The notes under the pieces are model-generated. The model was not told where the DNA came from. It saw only the letters and a program-made list of their open reading frames with translations, and did not search any database. From assembly GCF_026625805.1 (NCBI RefSeq), contig NZ_CP113064.1, positions 1,116,001-1,180,000 on the forward strand: 64,000 bases of DNA, written 5' to 3'. Position numbers and translations under genes: made by a program. This document shows, piece by piece, positions 48,825 to 58,122 of this stretch (positions are counted from its first letter, which is position 1; each line of letters starts with the position of its first letter). The stretch comes from Brevundimonas sp. SL130 (GTDB taxonomy: Bacteria; Pseudomonadota; Alphaproteobacteria; Caulobacterales; Caulobacteraceae).

Positions 48825-48901
48825 CGCCGCGAGCGCAGCGGCTGTCACGCCCTTGCCATCGCCGGCCCGTACAGCGCCTGCCTGAATATCGGAGTATGCC
48901 C

Positions 48902-50599
48902 ATGTCCCTGTCGCGCCTCACGGTCGCCGCCCTGGCCGCCCTTTCGCTGAGCGGCGTCGCCTTGCCGGCGATGGCCCAGCAGACCGCCGTTCCGCAGACG
49001 TCGCGCGCGGCCCTGACGCCGCCCAAGCTGATCGTGACCATCGTGGTGGACCAGTTCAGCGCCAATCTGTTCGACCAGTACCGCGGTCGCTACACCGGCG
49101 GCCTGCGGCGGATGGCGGACCAGGGACTGGTGTCGATCAACGGCTATCAGACCCATGGCCTGACCGAGACCTGCCCCGGCCATTCGACGGTTTTGACCGG
49201 TCAGCATCCGACCGAGACCGGCATTCCGGCCAATGACTGGATCGACGCCAAGACCGGCAAGGAGGTCTATTGCCTGGCCGCCCCGGCCAACCATCTGGCC
49301 CACGGACGCGACGATACTGACAACGGCCCGGTCGGACCCGAACAACTGCGCGCCACGACCCTGGGCGACTGGCTGAAGGCCGTCAGCCCGCAGAGCAAGG
49401 TCGTCGCCGTGTCGGGCAAGGATCGGGGGGCCATCAATCTGGCGGGCCACCAGGGCCAGGCCTTCTGGTTCACCGAGGGTTTCGGCCTGACCACCTATGT
49501 CGAGCCGGGCGAGACGGCGCAGGCCAAGCTGGCGCCGGTCGCGGACTTCAATCGCGCCTTCCGCCTGGGCATGAGCTTGGCGCCGGTCGCCTGGGACTAC
49601 ACGGACGACCAATGCCGGGCCCTGGCCGGGGACTGGACCATTCGCGGCCAGACCTTCCATTCGACCCTGCCGCCCGCGGGTTTGAAGTTCGACACCTCGC
49701 CCCTGCTGGACGAACAGACGCTGAAGGCCGCCGAATATCTGCTGGACAGCCAGAAGCTGGGGCAGGGGGCGGCGACCGACATGCTGGGCGTCAGCCTGTC
49801 GGCCACGGACCGGATCGGCCACATGTACGGCACCCAGGGGCCGGAGATGTGCGAACAGATGCTGCGTCTGGACGCGGCCCTGGGCGAGTTCCTGGACCGG
49901 TTGGCCCAGGTTCCGGGCGGCGCCCTGGTGGTGCTGACGGCCGACCACGGCGGGTCGGACTTCGTCGAGCGGCTGCACGACCACGGCTATCCCCACGCGC
50001 GCCGCGCCGACATGGCGGCGATCCAGGGCGTGAACGATGCGTTGAAGGCCCGGTTCAGCCTGACGGCCGATCCGTTGCAGGCCGGCGGCAGCGGCCTGAT
50101 GGTCGCCGACGCCCAGCACCGGTCCTTGCCCGATCCGCTGCGGACCCAGGTGGCCGAGGCGGCGGTGGAGCTGTTGCGCGTCCTGCCGGACGTGGCCTTT
50201 GCCGAGACCCGCGACCGTCTGCTGGCCGAGCCCCTGCCGGACAGCCGCCAGCCGGAGATGATGAGCCTGCGCGAGCGGATGCGTCTGTCCACCGTGGCGG
50301 AACGTTCGCCGGACATCCAGTTCGCCTTCGCCCAGAACGTCACGGCGGGCGGCCGGGTGGGTTCGACCCTGGCCGGGCATGGCACGCCGTGGGAGTATGA
50401 TCGCCGCGTGCCGATCCTGTTCTGGTGGCCGGGCGCGACCGGTGAAGAGCGGTTTTTGCCCATCCGCACCGTCGATATCGCCCCGACCCTGGCCCATGTC
50501 ATCGGGGTGGCGACGCCCAAGGTGGAAGGGCGCTGTATCGACCTGAACGGGTTCGCTGTGGCTGATTGTCCGGCGACGGAGATGACACCGGCGCGATAA
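48902..50599 (+). CDS. PhoK/SPAP-type alkaline phosphatase
   Basis: 565 residues from the ATG at 48902 with GGAG upstream. Signal peptide near PAMAQQ. Single-domain alkaline phosphatase of the Sphingomonas type: metal Asp50 in TIVVDQFSAN, nucleophile Thr90 in LTETCPGHSTVLTG, 40 residues later as in that family; later metal ligands in SATDRIGHMYG, TADHGGSD and LAGHGTPWEYD. Acts in the periplasm or outside to release phosphate, with two zinc ions and calcium. Upstream of pyk on the same strand. Confidence 0.9.
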   Translation: MSLSRLTVAALAALSLSGVALPAMAQQTAVPQTSRAALTPPKLIVTIVVDQFSANLFDQYRGRYTGGLRRMADQGLVSINGYQTHGLTETCPGHSTVLTGQHPTETGIPANDWIDAKTGKEVYCLAAPANHLAHGRDDTDNGPVGPEQLRATTLGDWLKAVSPQSKVVAVSGKDRGAINLAGHQGQAFWFTEGFGLTTYVEPGETAQAKLAPVADFNRAFRLGMSLAPVAWDYTDDQCRALAGDWTIRGQTFHSTLPPAGLKFDTSPLLDEQTLKAAEYLLDSQKLGQGAATDMLGVSLSATDRIGHMYGTQGPEMCEQMLRLDAALGEFLDRLAQVPGGALVVLTADHGGSDFVERLHDHGYPHARRADMAAIQGVNDALKARFSLTADPLQAGGSGLMVADAQHRSLPDPLRTQVAEAAVELLRVLPDVAFAETRDRLLAEPLPDSRQPEMMSLRERMRLSTVAERSPDIQFAFAQNVTAGGRVGSTLAGHGTPWEYDRRVPILFWWPGATGEERFLPIRTVDIAPTLAHVIGVATPKVEGRCIDLNGFAVADCPATEMTPAR

Positions 50600-50631
50600 A
50601 CTCCTGTTTCGCACTCGTAAACTCATGTTTC
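50597..50631. promoter_or_regulatory. Paired AAAC-N4-GTTT sites before pyk
   Basis: TAAACTCCTGTTTC at 50597-50610 and TAAACTCATGTTTC at 50618-50631 share the same core and are each AAAC-N4-GTTT palindromes. They are 21 bases apart, two helical turns. This looks like two adjacent regulator sites, between the phosphatase stop and pyk. Regulator unknown. Confidence 0.5.
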
Positions 50632-50746
50632 CCAACGGGGGCGTGGCCTTACGTTGGGGACGTTTCATCGGCAGAAGGGGGCAAATCGTCCTAGCTGTCC
50701 CTTGTCCAGGGGCGGGGCGACCCAGAAACGAACAGGAAGCGTCCCC

Positions 50747-52192
50747 ATGAACAGAGCCCGCCGCGCCCGCATCGTCGCGACCCTGGGGCCTGCAAGCCGC
50801 GCCCCCGGCACGGTCAAGGCCCTGGCCGAGGCTGGGGTGGACGTCTTCCGCCTGAACTTCAGCCACGGCACGCACGAAGATCACGCCGCCGCCCTGAAGG
50901 CTGTGCGCGGCGCCGAGTTGGCCTTGCAGCGTCCGCTGGGCGTGCTGGCCGACCTGCAAGGGCCCAAGCTGCGGCTGGGGCGGTTCAAGGACGTCGAGAT
51001 CGCCGTCAAGCCGGGTCACAAGATGCGGTTCGACCTGGACCCGACGCCCGGCGACGAAACCCGGGTGCAGATGCCGCACCCCGAAATCTTCAAGGCCCTG
51101 CGCACCGGCATGCTGTTGCTGCTGGACGACGGCCGGGTGCGGCTGCGGGTCAACGACCGGACCGACGACTGGGCCGATGTGACGGTCGAGAGCGGCACGA
51201 AACTGTCGGACCGCAAGGGTGTGGCTGTGCCAGAGGCCGTCATCCCCGTGTCGGCCCTGACCCCTAAGGACCGCGAGGACCTGGCCTTCGCCCTGCGCCA
51301 GGGCGTGGACTGGGTCGCGCTCAGCTTCGTGCAGAAGCCGGAGGACATGGCCGAGCTGAAGCGGATCGTGAATGGTCAGGCGGCGTGCCTGGCCAAGATC
51401 GAGAAGCCGGCGGCCCTGGCCGATCTGGAGGCCATCCTCGACTATTGCGACGGGGTCATGGTGGCGCGCGGCGACCTGGGCGTCGAGCTGGACCCCGAGG
51501 ACGTGCCGGTGGCGCAGAAGCAGATCGTGCGCGCGGCCCGTAATCGCGGCGTGCCGGTGATCGTGGCGACCCAGATGCTGGAGTCGATGACCAGCGCGCC
51601 TTCGCCGACCCGCGCCGAGGCCACCGACGTGGCCAATGCGGTCTATGAGGGGGCGGACGCCCTGATGCTGTCGGCCGAGACGGCGTCGGGCGACTATCCG
51701 CTGGAATCCGTCGCGATCATGAGCCGGATCATTGAACGGGTCGAACGCGACCCGATGTGGCCCAAGCTGATGGGCGCCGAACACGCCGGCATGGACGAGC
51801 AGGACGTCGACGCCCTGGTCGGGGCGGCGGCCATGGCGGCCAACGCGCCGTCGACCGGCTGTCTGGTGGTCTACACCACCTTGGGCGGCACCGCCCGACG
51901 CATGGCGCGCGAGCGGCCGTTGAAGCCGATCCTGGTGTTGACGCCCAATCCGAACACGGCGCGCCGACTGGCCCTGGTCTGGGGTCTGGAGCCGCGTCTG
52001 GGCGACCAGCCCTCGTCGCTGGAGGACGTCACCGACGACGCCGTCAACGGGGCGGTCAAATATGGTCTGGCCGAGCCGGGGCAGCGGATCCTGATCCTGG
52101 CCGGCACGCCGTTCGGGGCGCCCGGCGCCGCCAATCTGCTGCGTCTGGCCCATGCCCCGGCGGCCAAGGGCGGTGCGCGGAAGAAGGGCTGA
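50747..52192 (+). CDS. pyk: Pyruvate kinase
   Basis: 481 residues from the ATG at 50747 behind AGGA. Converts phosphoenolpyruvate and ADP to pyruvate and ATP. Motifs: RIVATLGPAS, VFRLNFSHG, catalytic Lys in CLAKIEKPAALA, metal site GVMVARGDLGVEL, TQMLESM and APSPTRAEATDVANAVYEGADALMLSAE. Full length. The next gene starts 73 bases later. Confidence 0.97.
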   Translation: MNRARRARIVATLGPASRAPGTVKALAEAGVDVFRLNFSHGTHEDHAAALKAVRGAELALQRPLGVLADLQGPKLRLGRFKDVEIAVKPGHKMRFDLDPTPGDETRVQMPHPEIFKALRTGMLLLLDDGRVRLRVNDRTDDWADVTVESGTKLSDRKGVAVPEAVIPVSALTPKDREDLAFALRQGVDWVALSFVQKPEDMAELKRIVNGQAACLAKIEKPAALADLEAILDYCDGVMVARGDLGVELDPEDVPVAQKQIVRAARNRGVPVIVATQMLESMTSAPSPTRAEATDVANAVYEGADALMLSAETASGDYPLESVAIMSRIIERVERDPMWPKLMGAEHAGMDEQDVDALVGAAAMAANAPSTGCLVVYTTLGGTARRMARERPLKPILVLTPNPNTARRLALVWGLEPRLGDQPSSLEDVTDDAVNGAVKYGLAEPGQRILILAGTPFGAPGAANLLRLAHAPAAKGGARKKG

Positions 52193-52265
52193 AGCCGCCC
52201 CTAGGTCAAGACTCTGGCTTAGCCGGACGATCCGGCTACTGTATGCGGATGAATCGGCGATCCGC

Positions 52266-53303
52266 ATGATCAAATATATCGGCTCCAAACGCGCCCTGCT
52301 GGGGCATGTGACCGGCGCCGTGGCGGGGGTGCTGCCGCAGGGCGGGCGGGTCTGCGACCTGTTTTCGGGCACGGCGCGGGTCGGTCATGCGCTGAAGAAA
52401 CAGGGGTTTCAGGTCTGGTCGAACGACCACAACGCCTATGCCCACACCCTGGCCACCGCCTATGTCCAGGCGGATCGCGAGCGCTGGGTCGAGCGGGCCG
52501 AGGCGGTGCTGGCCGAACTGCGGACGGTTGCGCCGCAGGCGGGGTGGTTCACCCAGGCCTTCGGCCACGACGCCCGCTATTTCCACCCGGACAATGGCGC
52601 GCGGATCGACGCCATGCGCGACCGGATCGAGGCCTTGGGCTTGGAGCCCGAGCTGAAGGCGATCGCCTTGGTCAGTCTGATGGAGGCGGCTGACCGGGTC
52701 GATTCCACGGCCGGGGTGCAGATGGCCTATATGAAACAGTGGGCCCCGCGCGCGCTGAAGCCGCTGGAGCTGCGCCTGCCCGACCTGCTGCCGTCGGTCG
52801 GCGCGCCGTGCCGCGCGACCCAGGGCGACGCCGTCGAAATGGCCGAACAGGTCGAGGCGGACCTGGTCTATCTGGACCCGCCCTATAACCAGCATTCCTA
52901 TCTGGCCAACTACCACTGCTGGGAAAGCCTGGTGCTGTGGGACCGGCCCGAGACCTATGGGATCGCCAACAAGCGAGTGGATGTGAAGACCCGCAAGAGC
53001 GCCTTCAACAGCCGGCCCGGCATCGGCCCGGCCCTGCGCTCGGTGGTCGAGCGGATCAAGGCGCCGAACCTGATCGTCAGCTTCAACGACGAAGGCTATC
53101 TGAGCCGGGCGGATCTGGTCGAGATGCTGTCGGCGCGGGGCCATGTCCAGGTGCTGGAAATCGCCCACCCCCGTTATGTCGGCGCCCGGATCGGCATCCA
53201 TAATCCCAAGGGGGTGAAGGTGGGGCAGGTGGGGCGGTTGCGGAACGTCGAACATCTGTTCGTGGTCACAGACAAGCCCGTCGAACTGCCGGTCGCGGCC
53301 TGA
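52266..53303 (+). CDS. D12-class DNA adenine-N6 methyltransferase (solitary)
   Basis: 345 residues from the ATG at 52266. MIKYIGSKRALL at the start, SAM-binding DLFSGTARVG at about residues 28-37 and catalytic DPPYN at about residue 203 show an N6-adenine methylase of the Dam/D12 class. No restriction enzyme gene is near, so it is a solitary enzyme. Recognition site unknown; it differs from CcrM, which belongs to the beta class and methylates GANTC. Confidence 0.85.
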   Translation: MIKYIGSKRALLGHVTGAVAGVLPQGGRVCDLFSGTARVGHALKKQGFQVWSNDHNAYAHTLATAYVQADRERWVERAEAVLAELRTVAPQAGWFTQAFGHDARYFHPDNGARIDAMRDRIEALGLEPELKAIALVSLMEAADRVDSTAGVQMAYMKQWAPRALKPLELRLPDLLPSVGAPCRATQGDAVEMAEQVEADLVYLDPPYNQHSYLANYHCWESLVLWDRPETYGIANKRVDVKTRKSAFNSRPGIGPALRSVVERIKAPNLIVSFNDEGYLSRADLVEMLSARGHVQVLEIAHPRYVGARIGIHNPKGVKVGQVGRLRNVEHLFVVTDKPVELPVAA

Positions 53304-53358
53304 CACCGGGGTCATGATCGTATCGGGAACCTGACTCGGCGGGCGCCGTTGATTCATC

Positions 53359-53682
53359 ATGCAACCGCCCGTCACGCACACCGGAATTCCCGCTCGCGAA
53401 GAGGATTATCGCGCGCGGCAGGCCGCCGAGCCCAAGTCTTGGGTGACGGATCAGCCGGTCGAGGCATGGAGCTCCGACGCTCGAGCTTGGCCTGGCCAGG
53501 GCGCGCATCTGTACACCCACAATGCCGAGCGGTTCGCCCGCGCTGAAGCGGCGCCGGCGGAGACGACCGAAGCCGACGTCGAGCCGGCGGTGAGCCCGCC
53601 GCCGCACTGGATGATCATGATCGCCGTCGCCGCCGTCGCCGCCCTGATGGGCGCGCTGCTCGGCGGGTTCTTGCATATCTGA
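53359..53682 (+). CDS. Small tail-anchored membrane protein of unknown function
   Basis: 107 residues: a polar N-terminal part rich in Ala and Glu, then one C-terminal membrane helix (WMIMIAVAAVAALMGALLGGFL). No family recognised. It converges with rnhB, ending 9 bases before it. Confidence 0.65.
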   Translation: MQPPVTHTGIPAREEDYRARQAAEPKSWVTDQPVEAWSSDARAWPGQGAHLYTHNAERFARAEAAPAETTEADVEPAVSPPPHWMIMIAVAAVAALMGALLGGFLHI

Positions 53683-53691
53683 GGCGAGGCC

Positions 53692-54333
53692 TCAGGCCTC
53701 TTCCAGCAGAGCCCTGATCGGCGCCCAGCTGCGGCGGTGGGCGGGGCAGGGGCCCAGGGCCTTGAGGCCCGCCGTATGGGCCGGGGCGTTGTAGCCCTTG
53801 TGCCCGGCGAAGCCGTAGCCGGGATACTGGGCGTCCAGGTCGATCATCAGCCGATCCCGCGCCGTCTTGGCCAGGATCGAGGCCGCCGCGATGGATAGCG
53901 ACAGGCCGTCGCCGCCGACCACGGTCTGGATTTCGCAAGGCAGTTTGAACCGATAGTTGCCGTCGACCAGGGCCGCGACCGGCTGAACCTTCAAGGCCTC
54001 GACGGCGCGGCGCATGGCCAGGCCCGTGGCGTGCAGGATGTTCAGTTCATCGATCTCCTCCACCGACGCAAACCCGACGCCCCAGGCGACGGCGCGGGCC
54101 TTGATCTCGGGCTCAAGAGCGGCGCGGCGCTTTTCGGTCAGGGCCTTGGAATCGTCGATGCCCGGCGGCAGGTCGTCGGGGTTCAGGATCACCGCCGCCG
54201 CCGACACCGGCCCCGCCCACGGACCCCGCCCCGCCTCGTCCACGCCGCAGACGGGGCCGTTGACGCGCTGGATCAGCACGGCCTCGAGCGCGAGGGTGGG
54301 GAAGGCTTTCGGAGTCGCAGGGGCTTTAGCCAT
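53692..54333 (-). CDS. rnhB: Ribonuclease HII
   Basis: 213 residues from the ATG at 54333. Removes ribonucleotides from DNA-RNA hybrids. The first catalytic Asp and Glu are in [16 protein letters not shown]; later [26 protein letters not shown] and [15 protein letters not shown] complete the active-site blocks. Full length. Confidence 0.95.
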   Translation of the reverse strand: MAKAPATPKAFPTLALEAVLIQRVNGPVCGVDEAGRGPWAGPVSAAAVILNPDDLPPGIDDSKALTEKRRAALEPEIKARAVAWGVGFASVEEIDELNILHATGLAMRRAVEALKVQPVAALVDGNYRFKLPCEIQTVVGGDGLSLSIAAASILAKTARDRLMIDLDAQYPGYGFAGHKGYNAPAHTAGLKALGPCPAHRRSWAPIRALLEEA

Positions 54334-54485
54334 GGCCCGCCATCGCACGAAGCGGGGTGTGACGGAAGCGGGGGTGGGGGGCGTTCGCCATGACGGCGCT
54401 TTCACGGCCGTGATTGGGACATTGCAAACGTCGCAAAGCGGACGTCGGGTGTGTCTGAGAGGGGTGGGGAGCGGACATTTAGGCG

Positions 54486-54833
54486 TCAAACTGGATGAAC
54501 GGCTCGACTATCGTCAGGTGCTTGTACTCGGTCATTCATGCCGTAGTCGCGCATAACGCCCGCGATACGCAGTCGGTAGTCACGAAATACCTCTGCACGC
54601 CCCTTGACCTGAGTTTCGCGGTGACGAGGACGCTCTCGCCACGCCGCTACAGCCGTGTCGTCCCGAAAGAAGGAAAGCGACAACAGTTTGTCGGGCTCAG
54701 TGAGGCTGCGAAAGCGCTCGATCGAGATGAACCCTTCGATGGTTTCGAGTTCATCGCGCAAGGCCGCAGCGAGGTCGAGATACTGTTGTGTCCGACCTTC
54801 GGCGGGCCAAACCTCGAAAATCACAGCGATCAT
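54486..54833 (-). CDS. Antibiotic-biosynthesis monooxygenase-like (ABM) protein
   Basis: 115 residues. [41 protein letters not shown] is the dimeric alpha/beta-barrel ABM pattern, which in other proteins includes quinol oxygenases and heme-degrading enzymes. Substrate unknown. Its start overlaps the stop of the upstream NIPSNAP gene by four bases (ATGA), so they are cotranscribed. Confidence 0.75.
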   Translation of the reverse strand: MIAVIFEVWPAEGRTQQYLDLAAALRDELETIEGFISIERFRSLTEPDKLLSLSFFRDDTAVAAWRERPRHRETQVKGRAEVFRDYRLRIAGVMRDYGMNDRVQAPDDSRAVHPV

Positions 54834-55159
54834 CGAACAGCCAGTGGCGCGTGCGGCCCCGAGGCCAGACGCAGGAACAAGCGGTCTTCCTTTTGGATGA
54901 ACTTCTCTCGCTTGGCGAAGTCGTAGTTTTCTCGCCCGAGAGGGTCATCGCGCAACCGCGCACGATAGGCTTCGTAAGCGGCAAGGCTCTCGATATTGTA
55001 GACGCCGTAGGCAGTCGTGGACGAGCCCTCGTGCGGACCGAAATATCCGACGAGATCGGCTCCGCAGCGCGGAATTGCCTGGCCCCAGTTGCGAGCGTAG
55101 GCGTCGAAGGCGTCCGCTTTGAACGGGTCGATTTCGTAACGAATAAAGCATGTGATCAT
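54830..55159 (-). CDS. NIPSNAP-family protein
   Basis: 109 residues: [45 protein letters not shown] and [21 protein letters not shown] fit the NIPSNAP dimeric alpha/beta-barrel fold. Biological role uncertain. Partnered with the ABM-like gene by a four-base overlap. Confidence 0.82.
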   Translation of the reverse strand: MITCFIRYEIDPFKADAFDAYARNWGQAIPRCGADLVGYFGPHEGSSTTAYGVYNIESLAAYEAYRARLRDDPLGRENYDFAKREKFIQKEDRLFLRLASGPHAPLAVR

Positions 55160-55210
55160 GGCCTAGCGCCTCCATACGCGCCTCATGATCCTATCGCGGG
55201 ACGCAGAGCC

Positions 55211-55236
55211 CATGCTTCGGTCTCGACCGAAGCATG
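55211..55236. repeat. Perfect 12-base palindrome arms upstream of the NIPSNAP gene
   Basis: CATGCTTCGGTC and GACCGAAGCATG are exact inverted copies separated by TC. It lies about 52 bases before the NIPSNAP start and 69 bases after the end of the gene behind it, so it may be an operator or a terminator-like hairpin. Confidence 0.5.
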
Positions 55237-55305
55237 CTCGTCTCAGGCGTGCTACTCAGAGTGCGCAATCTCTGCAGGGCGGTCACATACGGGGGAAAGC
55301 GGACG

Positions 55306-55587
55306 TCAAGCGTTCCCTTGGCTGGGGTCTGACTGGGAAGATTCTGAGCGCATCATCTTCAAGCCAAACCGGACCCCTCTGAGGGCGGCGCCGACGAGAC
55401 CCAAGGGGATTAGAAACCGGACGAAGATTTCGATTTGCCAAAACCCCGCGCCCTGCGTGATGGCACGCCATAGGTAGTCCGACGCTCCCCAGACTGCGGC
55501 TGCTGCGAGCAGCCCCGACAGGATTACGACCATACCGCCGTTCAAGAGGGTTGCCGCTCTCTCTTCAGGACCATCGATCTGCGTCAC
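55306..55587 (-). CDS. Small membrane protein of unknown function
   Basis: 93 residues from GTG at 55587, behind AAGGAG. Two hydrophobic segments (GGMVVILSGLLAAAAVWGA and EIFVRFLIPLGLVGAALRG). No family recognised. The later end is polar. Stand-alone gene. Confidence 0.65.
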   Translation of the reverse strand: MTQIDGPEERAATLLNGGMVVILSGLLAAAAVWGASDYLWRAITQGAGFWQIEIFVRFLIPLGLVGAALRGVRFGLKMMRSESSQSDPSQGNA

Positions 55588-55699
55588 GGGCCAGTCTCCT
55601 TGTCCTTGGTTTGCTACTCTATAGCACAAGCGAGCTGTGCGAGCCGTCCGCTAAGGGTCGACCCGTCAATCACCCAAGACCTGAATTCAGACCCTGGCG

Positions 55700-56293
55700 T
55701 CAGAGGCTCATCGCCCGGACCTCCCCATGTCGGAAGCAGGTCGTCTGGTGGTCGTTGACCATGCCCACGGCCTGCATGAAGGCATAGACGATGACCGGGC
55801 CGCAGAAGTTGAAGCCGCGCTTCTTCAGGGCCTTGGCCATGGCGACGGACTGTTCGGTCTGGGTCGGGGCCTGGCGGTAGTCGGCGAAGGGGGTGTGGAT
55901 CGGCTCGCCGCCGACGAAGGACCAGAGCCATTCGGAGAAGTCTTCTCCGTCATCGCGCATTTCCAGCCAGATCTGGGCGCCGCGGATGGCGGCGTTGATC
56001 TTGGCGCGCGAGCGGATGATGCGGGCGTCGCCCAGCAGGCGCTGGATGTCGGCCTCGTCGTAGCGGGCGACGATCTCGGGGTCGAAACCGTCGAAGGCGT
56101 CGCGGATGCCTTCGCGTTTGCGCAGGATGGTGATCCAGGCGAGGCCGGCCTGAAAGCCGTCGAGGACCAGCTTCTCCCACAGGGCGCGGGGATCGCGTTC
56201 CGGCACGCCCCATTCGGTGTCGTGATAGGCGATGTAGAGCGGGTCGGTGGTCCCGCACCAGCCGCAGCGGCCCGAGGTGTGTGAGTCGGTCAT
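55700..56293 (-). CDS. tag: DNA-3-methyladenine glycosylase I
   Basis: 197 residues. Removes 3-methyladenine from alkylated DNA. RCGWCGTTDPLYIAYHDTEWGVP at the start and FCGPVIVYAFMQAVGMVNDH...TTCFRH near the end hold the zinc Cys and His of the Tag family. Full length. Confidence 0.95.
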   Translation of the reverse strand: MTDSHTSGRCGWCGTTDPLYIAYHDTEWGVPERDPRALWEKLVLDGFQAGLAWITILRKREGIRDAFDGFDPEIVARYDEADIQRLLGDARIIRSRAKINAAIRGAQIWLEMRDDGEDFSEWLWSFVGGEPIHTPFADYRQAPTQTEQSVAMAKALKKRGFNFCGPVIVYAFMQAVGMVNDHQTTCFRHGEVRAMSL

Positions 56294-56335
56294 GGCGGGA
56301 TGTTGCCGGTTTGTTCGGCGTGAGGGAAGGGGCGC

Positions 56336-56491
56336 GACCCTCTCCCGCTTGCGGGAGAGGTGGCCCGGCGTCCGCGCAGCGGACCAGGGTCGGAGAGGGG
56401 AGTGTCGCTCAAAGGAAGACTTCCCCCATCGTCAGGCGTGTCGCTTCGCGCCACGACCTGCCACTTCCCCCGCAAACGGGGGAAGGTCTTG
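56336..56491. repeat. Tandem intergenic palindromes between SDR and tag genes
   Basis: Two imperfect hairpin units. The first, at 56336-56400, has CTCTCCCGC-TT-GCGGGAGAG at 56340-56359 and a return arm GGTCGGAGAGGG. The second, at 56417-56491, starts with AAGACTTCCCCC and closes with GGGGGAAGGTCTT. They are typical dispersed GC-rich intergenic repeats and differ from the elements at 670 and 3311. Confidence 0.5.
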
Positions 56492-56495
56492 AGGC

Positions 56496-57254
56496 TCAGT
56501 CCCGCACCAATCCCCCGTCCACCACCAGGTTCTGGCCCGTCACCGCGCGGCTCCAGGGCGAGGCGAAGAACAGGGCGGCGTCGGCGAATTCTTCGGGCGT
56601 GGTGACGGATCGCAGCGGGGTCATGCCGGCGATGAAGTCGAAGACGGCTTCCGGCGTGGCGGCGCTGGCGTCGGTGGTGCGCAGCAGGCCGCCGGAGATC
56701 ATGTTGACGGTGATCCCGTCGGGGCCCAGGTCGGCCGAGGCGGTGCGGGTCAGGGACAGGAGCGCGGCCTTGGCGGCGGTATAGTCGTGATAGGGCACGA
56801 CCGGGTTCTGGAACAGGTTGGTGCCGATATTGATGATCCGCCCGAACTTGCCGGCGGCCATGCCCGGCGCCGTGGCCTGGATGGTGTTCAGGGCGCCGCG
56901 CACGACGGTCGAGAACTGGGCCGCCAGTTCGTCCCAGCCGATGTCGGTCATCTGCGACCGGGCGTCGCCGTTGAAGCTGTAATCCAGGGCGTTGTTGACG
57001 ACGGTGGTGACGGGGGCGCCGAACCGGGCCTGGGCGGCGGCGATCAGGGCGTCGACGGCGGCGCGGTCGGTCACATCGGCCTGGAGGGCGATGGCGCGGT
57101 CGCCGATCTCGGCCGCCAGGGCGGTCGCGGCCTCGCCGCTGGCGCGCCAGTTGATGATCACGCGCGCCCCTTCACGCGCGAAAGCGCGGACGGCGGCGGC
57201 GCCGACGCCGCGCGCGCCGCCGGTGACGAGGACGATCTGGTCGGCGATCTTCAT
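56496..57254 (-). CDS. Short-chain dehydrogenase/reductase
   Basis: 252 residues. Rossmann motif LVTGGARGVGAAAVRAF, NNALDYSFNG and the catalytic Tyr/Lys in YHDYTAAKAAL, with the Ser position represented by IINIGTN. NAD(P)-dependent oxidoreductase resembling FabG-type enzymes, but the substrate is unknown. Starts seven bases after ygfZ ends and is probably cotranscribed with it. Confidence 0.87.
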   Translation of the reverse strand: MKIADQIVLVTGGARGVGAAAVRAFAREGARVIINWRASGEAATALAAEIGDRAIALQADVTDRAAVDALIAAAQARFGAPVTTVVNNALDYSFNGDARSQMTDIGWDELAAQFSTVVRGALNTIQATAPGMAAGKFGRIINIGTNLFQNPVVPYHDYTAAKAALLSLTRTASADLGPDGITVNMISGGLLRTTDASAATPEAVFDFIAGMTPLRSVTTPEEFADAALFFASPWSRAVTGQNLVVDGGLVRD

Positions 57255-57261
57255 GGGAGAC

Positions 57262-58065
57262 TCAGTCTGTTGAGGAGGGAAGGACGTCCTGACCCATCCA
57301 TGAGGGTTTGCGCAAGCGCACGGGCCGGCCCTCGACGGTCAGGTCGCCGTCGATACGGTCGATGCGCACAAGCGCCATGGCCGAGCCGTCGCGGCCCGAC
57401 AGCACCTCGCCCGCGCGCAGCTCGCCCTTCAGCACTTCGGCGCCGAAGGCGGGCGGGGGGCCGTCGAAGTCGAGCGGCATCATGCGGTTCTTGATCACGC
57501 TCCGGCGCTTCATGCGCGAGGTGGTCTCCTGGCCGACGAAACAGCCCTTGTGGAAGTCGATGCCGTTCAGCAGGTCGAAATCGGCCTCGATCGGATAGGT
57601 CTTGTCCTGGGGGGCGTCGGCGGTCGGATCGGGGACGCCGACCGACAGACGGTGGGCGTCATAGTCGGCCTCGGTCGCGTCGGCTGTAGCCGGGCCATAG
57701 AGGCGGCCGCCCATCAGGGCGGTGCGGGGGTCGGGAAGGAAGTCGGCGGGGGCGTCCGGCCAGGCGGCGAAGACGGGGCGGTCGTCGGCGGCGACCTGGA
57801 CCTTGGCGCGGAGCTTGTACATCGACAGCCGCTGGATCAGGGCGTCGCGGCGGTCGGCGGCCACGTCCAGCAGGACGCCCTCGGCCTCGCCCAGGATGAA
57901 CAGGTCGAACAGCAGGCGTCCAGGCGGCGACAACAGGGCGCCGAAGCGGAGGTCGCCGTCGCCCAGCGTCTCCACGTCCTGGGTCAGCAGATTGTGCAGG
58001 AAGGGCCTGGCCTCCTCGCCCATGACGGAGATGAGGGCGCGGGAGGAGAGGCGGGCGATGGGCAT
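57262..58065 (-). CDS. ygfZ: Folate-binding protein YgfZ
   Basis: 267 residues. The family motif KGCFVGQE is at about residues 173-180, with upstream RLSSRALISVMGEEARPFLHNLLTQDV. Tetrahydrofolate-binding protein that helps iron-sulfur enzymes such as MiaB. Followed by an SDR gene. Confidence 0.92.
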   Translation of the reverse strand: MPIARLSSRALISVMGEEARPFLHNLLTQDVETLGDGDLRFGALLSPPGRLLFDLFILGEAEGVLLDVAADRRDALIQRLSMYKLRAKVQVAADDRPVFAAWPDAPADFLPDPRTALMGGRLYGPATADATEADYDAHRLSVGVPDPTADAPQDKTYPIEADFDLLNGIDFHKGCFVGQETTSRMKRRSVIKNRMMPLDFDGPPPAFGAEVLKGELRAGEVLSGRDGSAMALVRIDRIDGDLTVEGRPVRLRKPSWMGQDVLPSSTD

Positions 58066-58122
58066 GGCGCCAAGATAGGGACGCGCAGGCCTGGGCTCCA
58101 GACCTGTTGTCGCCGCAAGCCG

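Noticed and set aside
48845-52372. Very long reverse frame opposite phosphatase and pyk
   Set aside because: Both genes on the plus strand have clear domains and starts; the frame is a codon-bias shadow with repetitive His/Gln/Arg/Gly.
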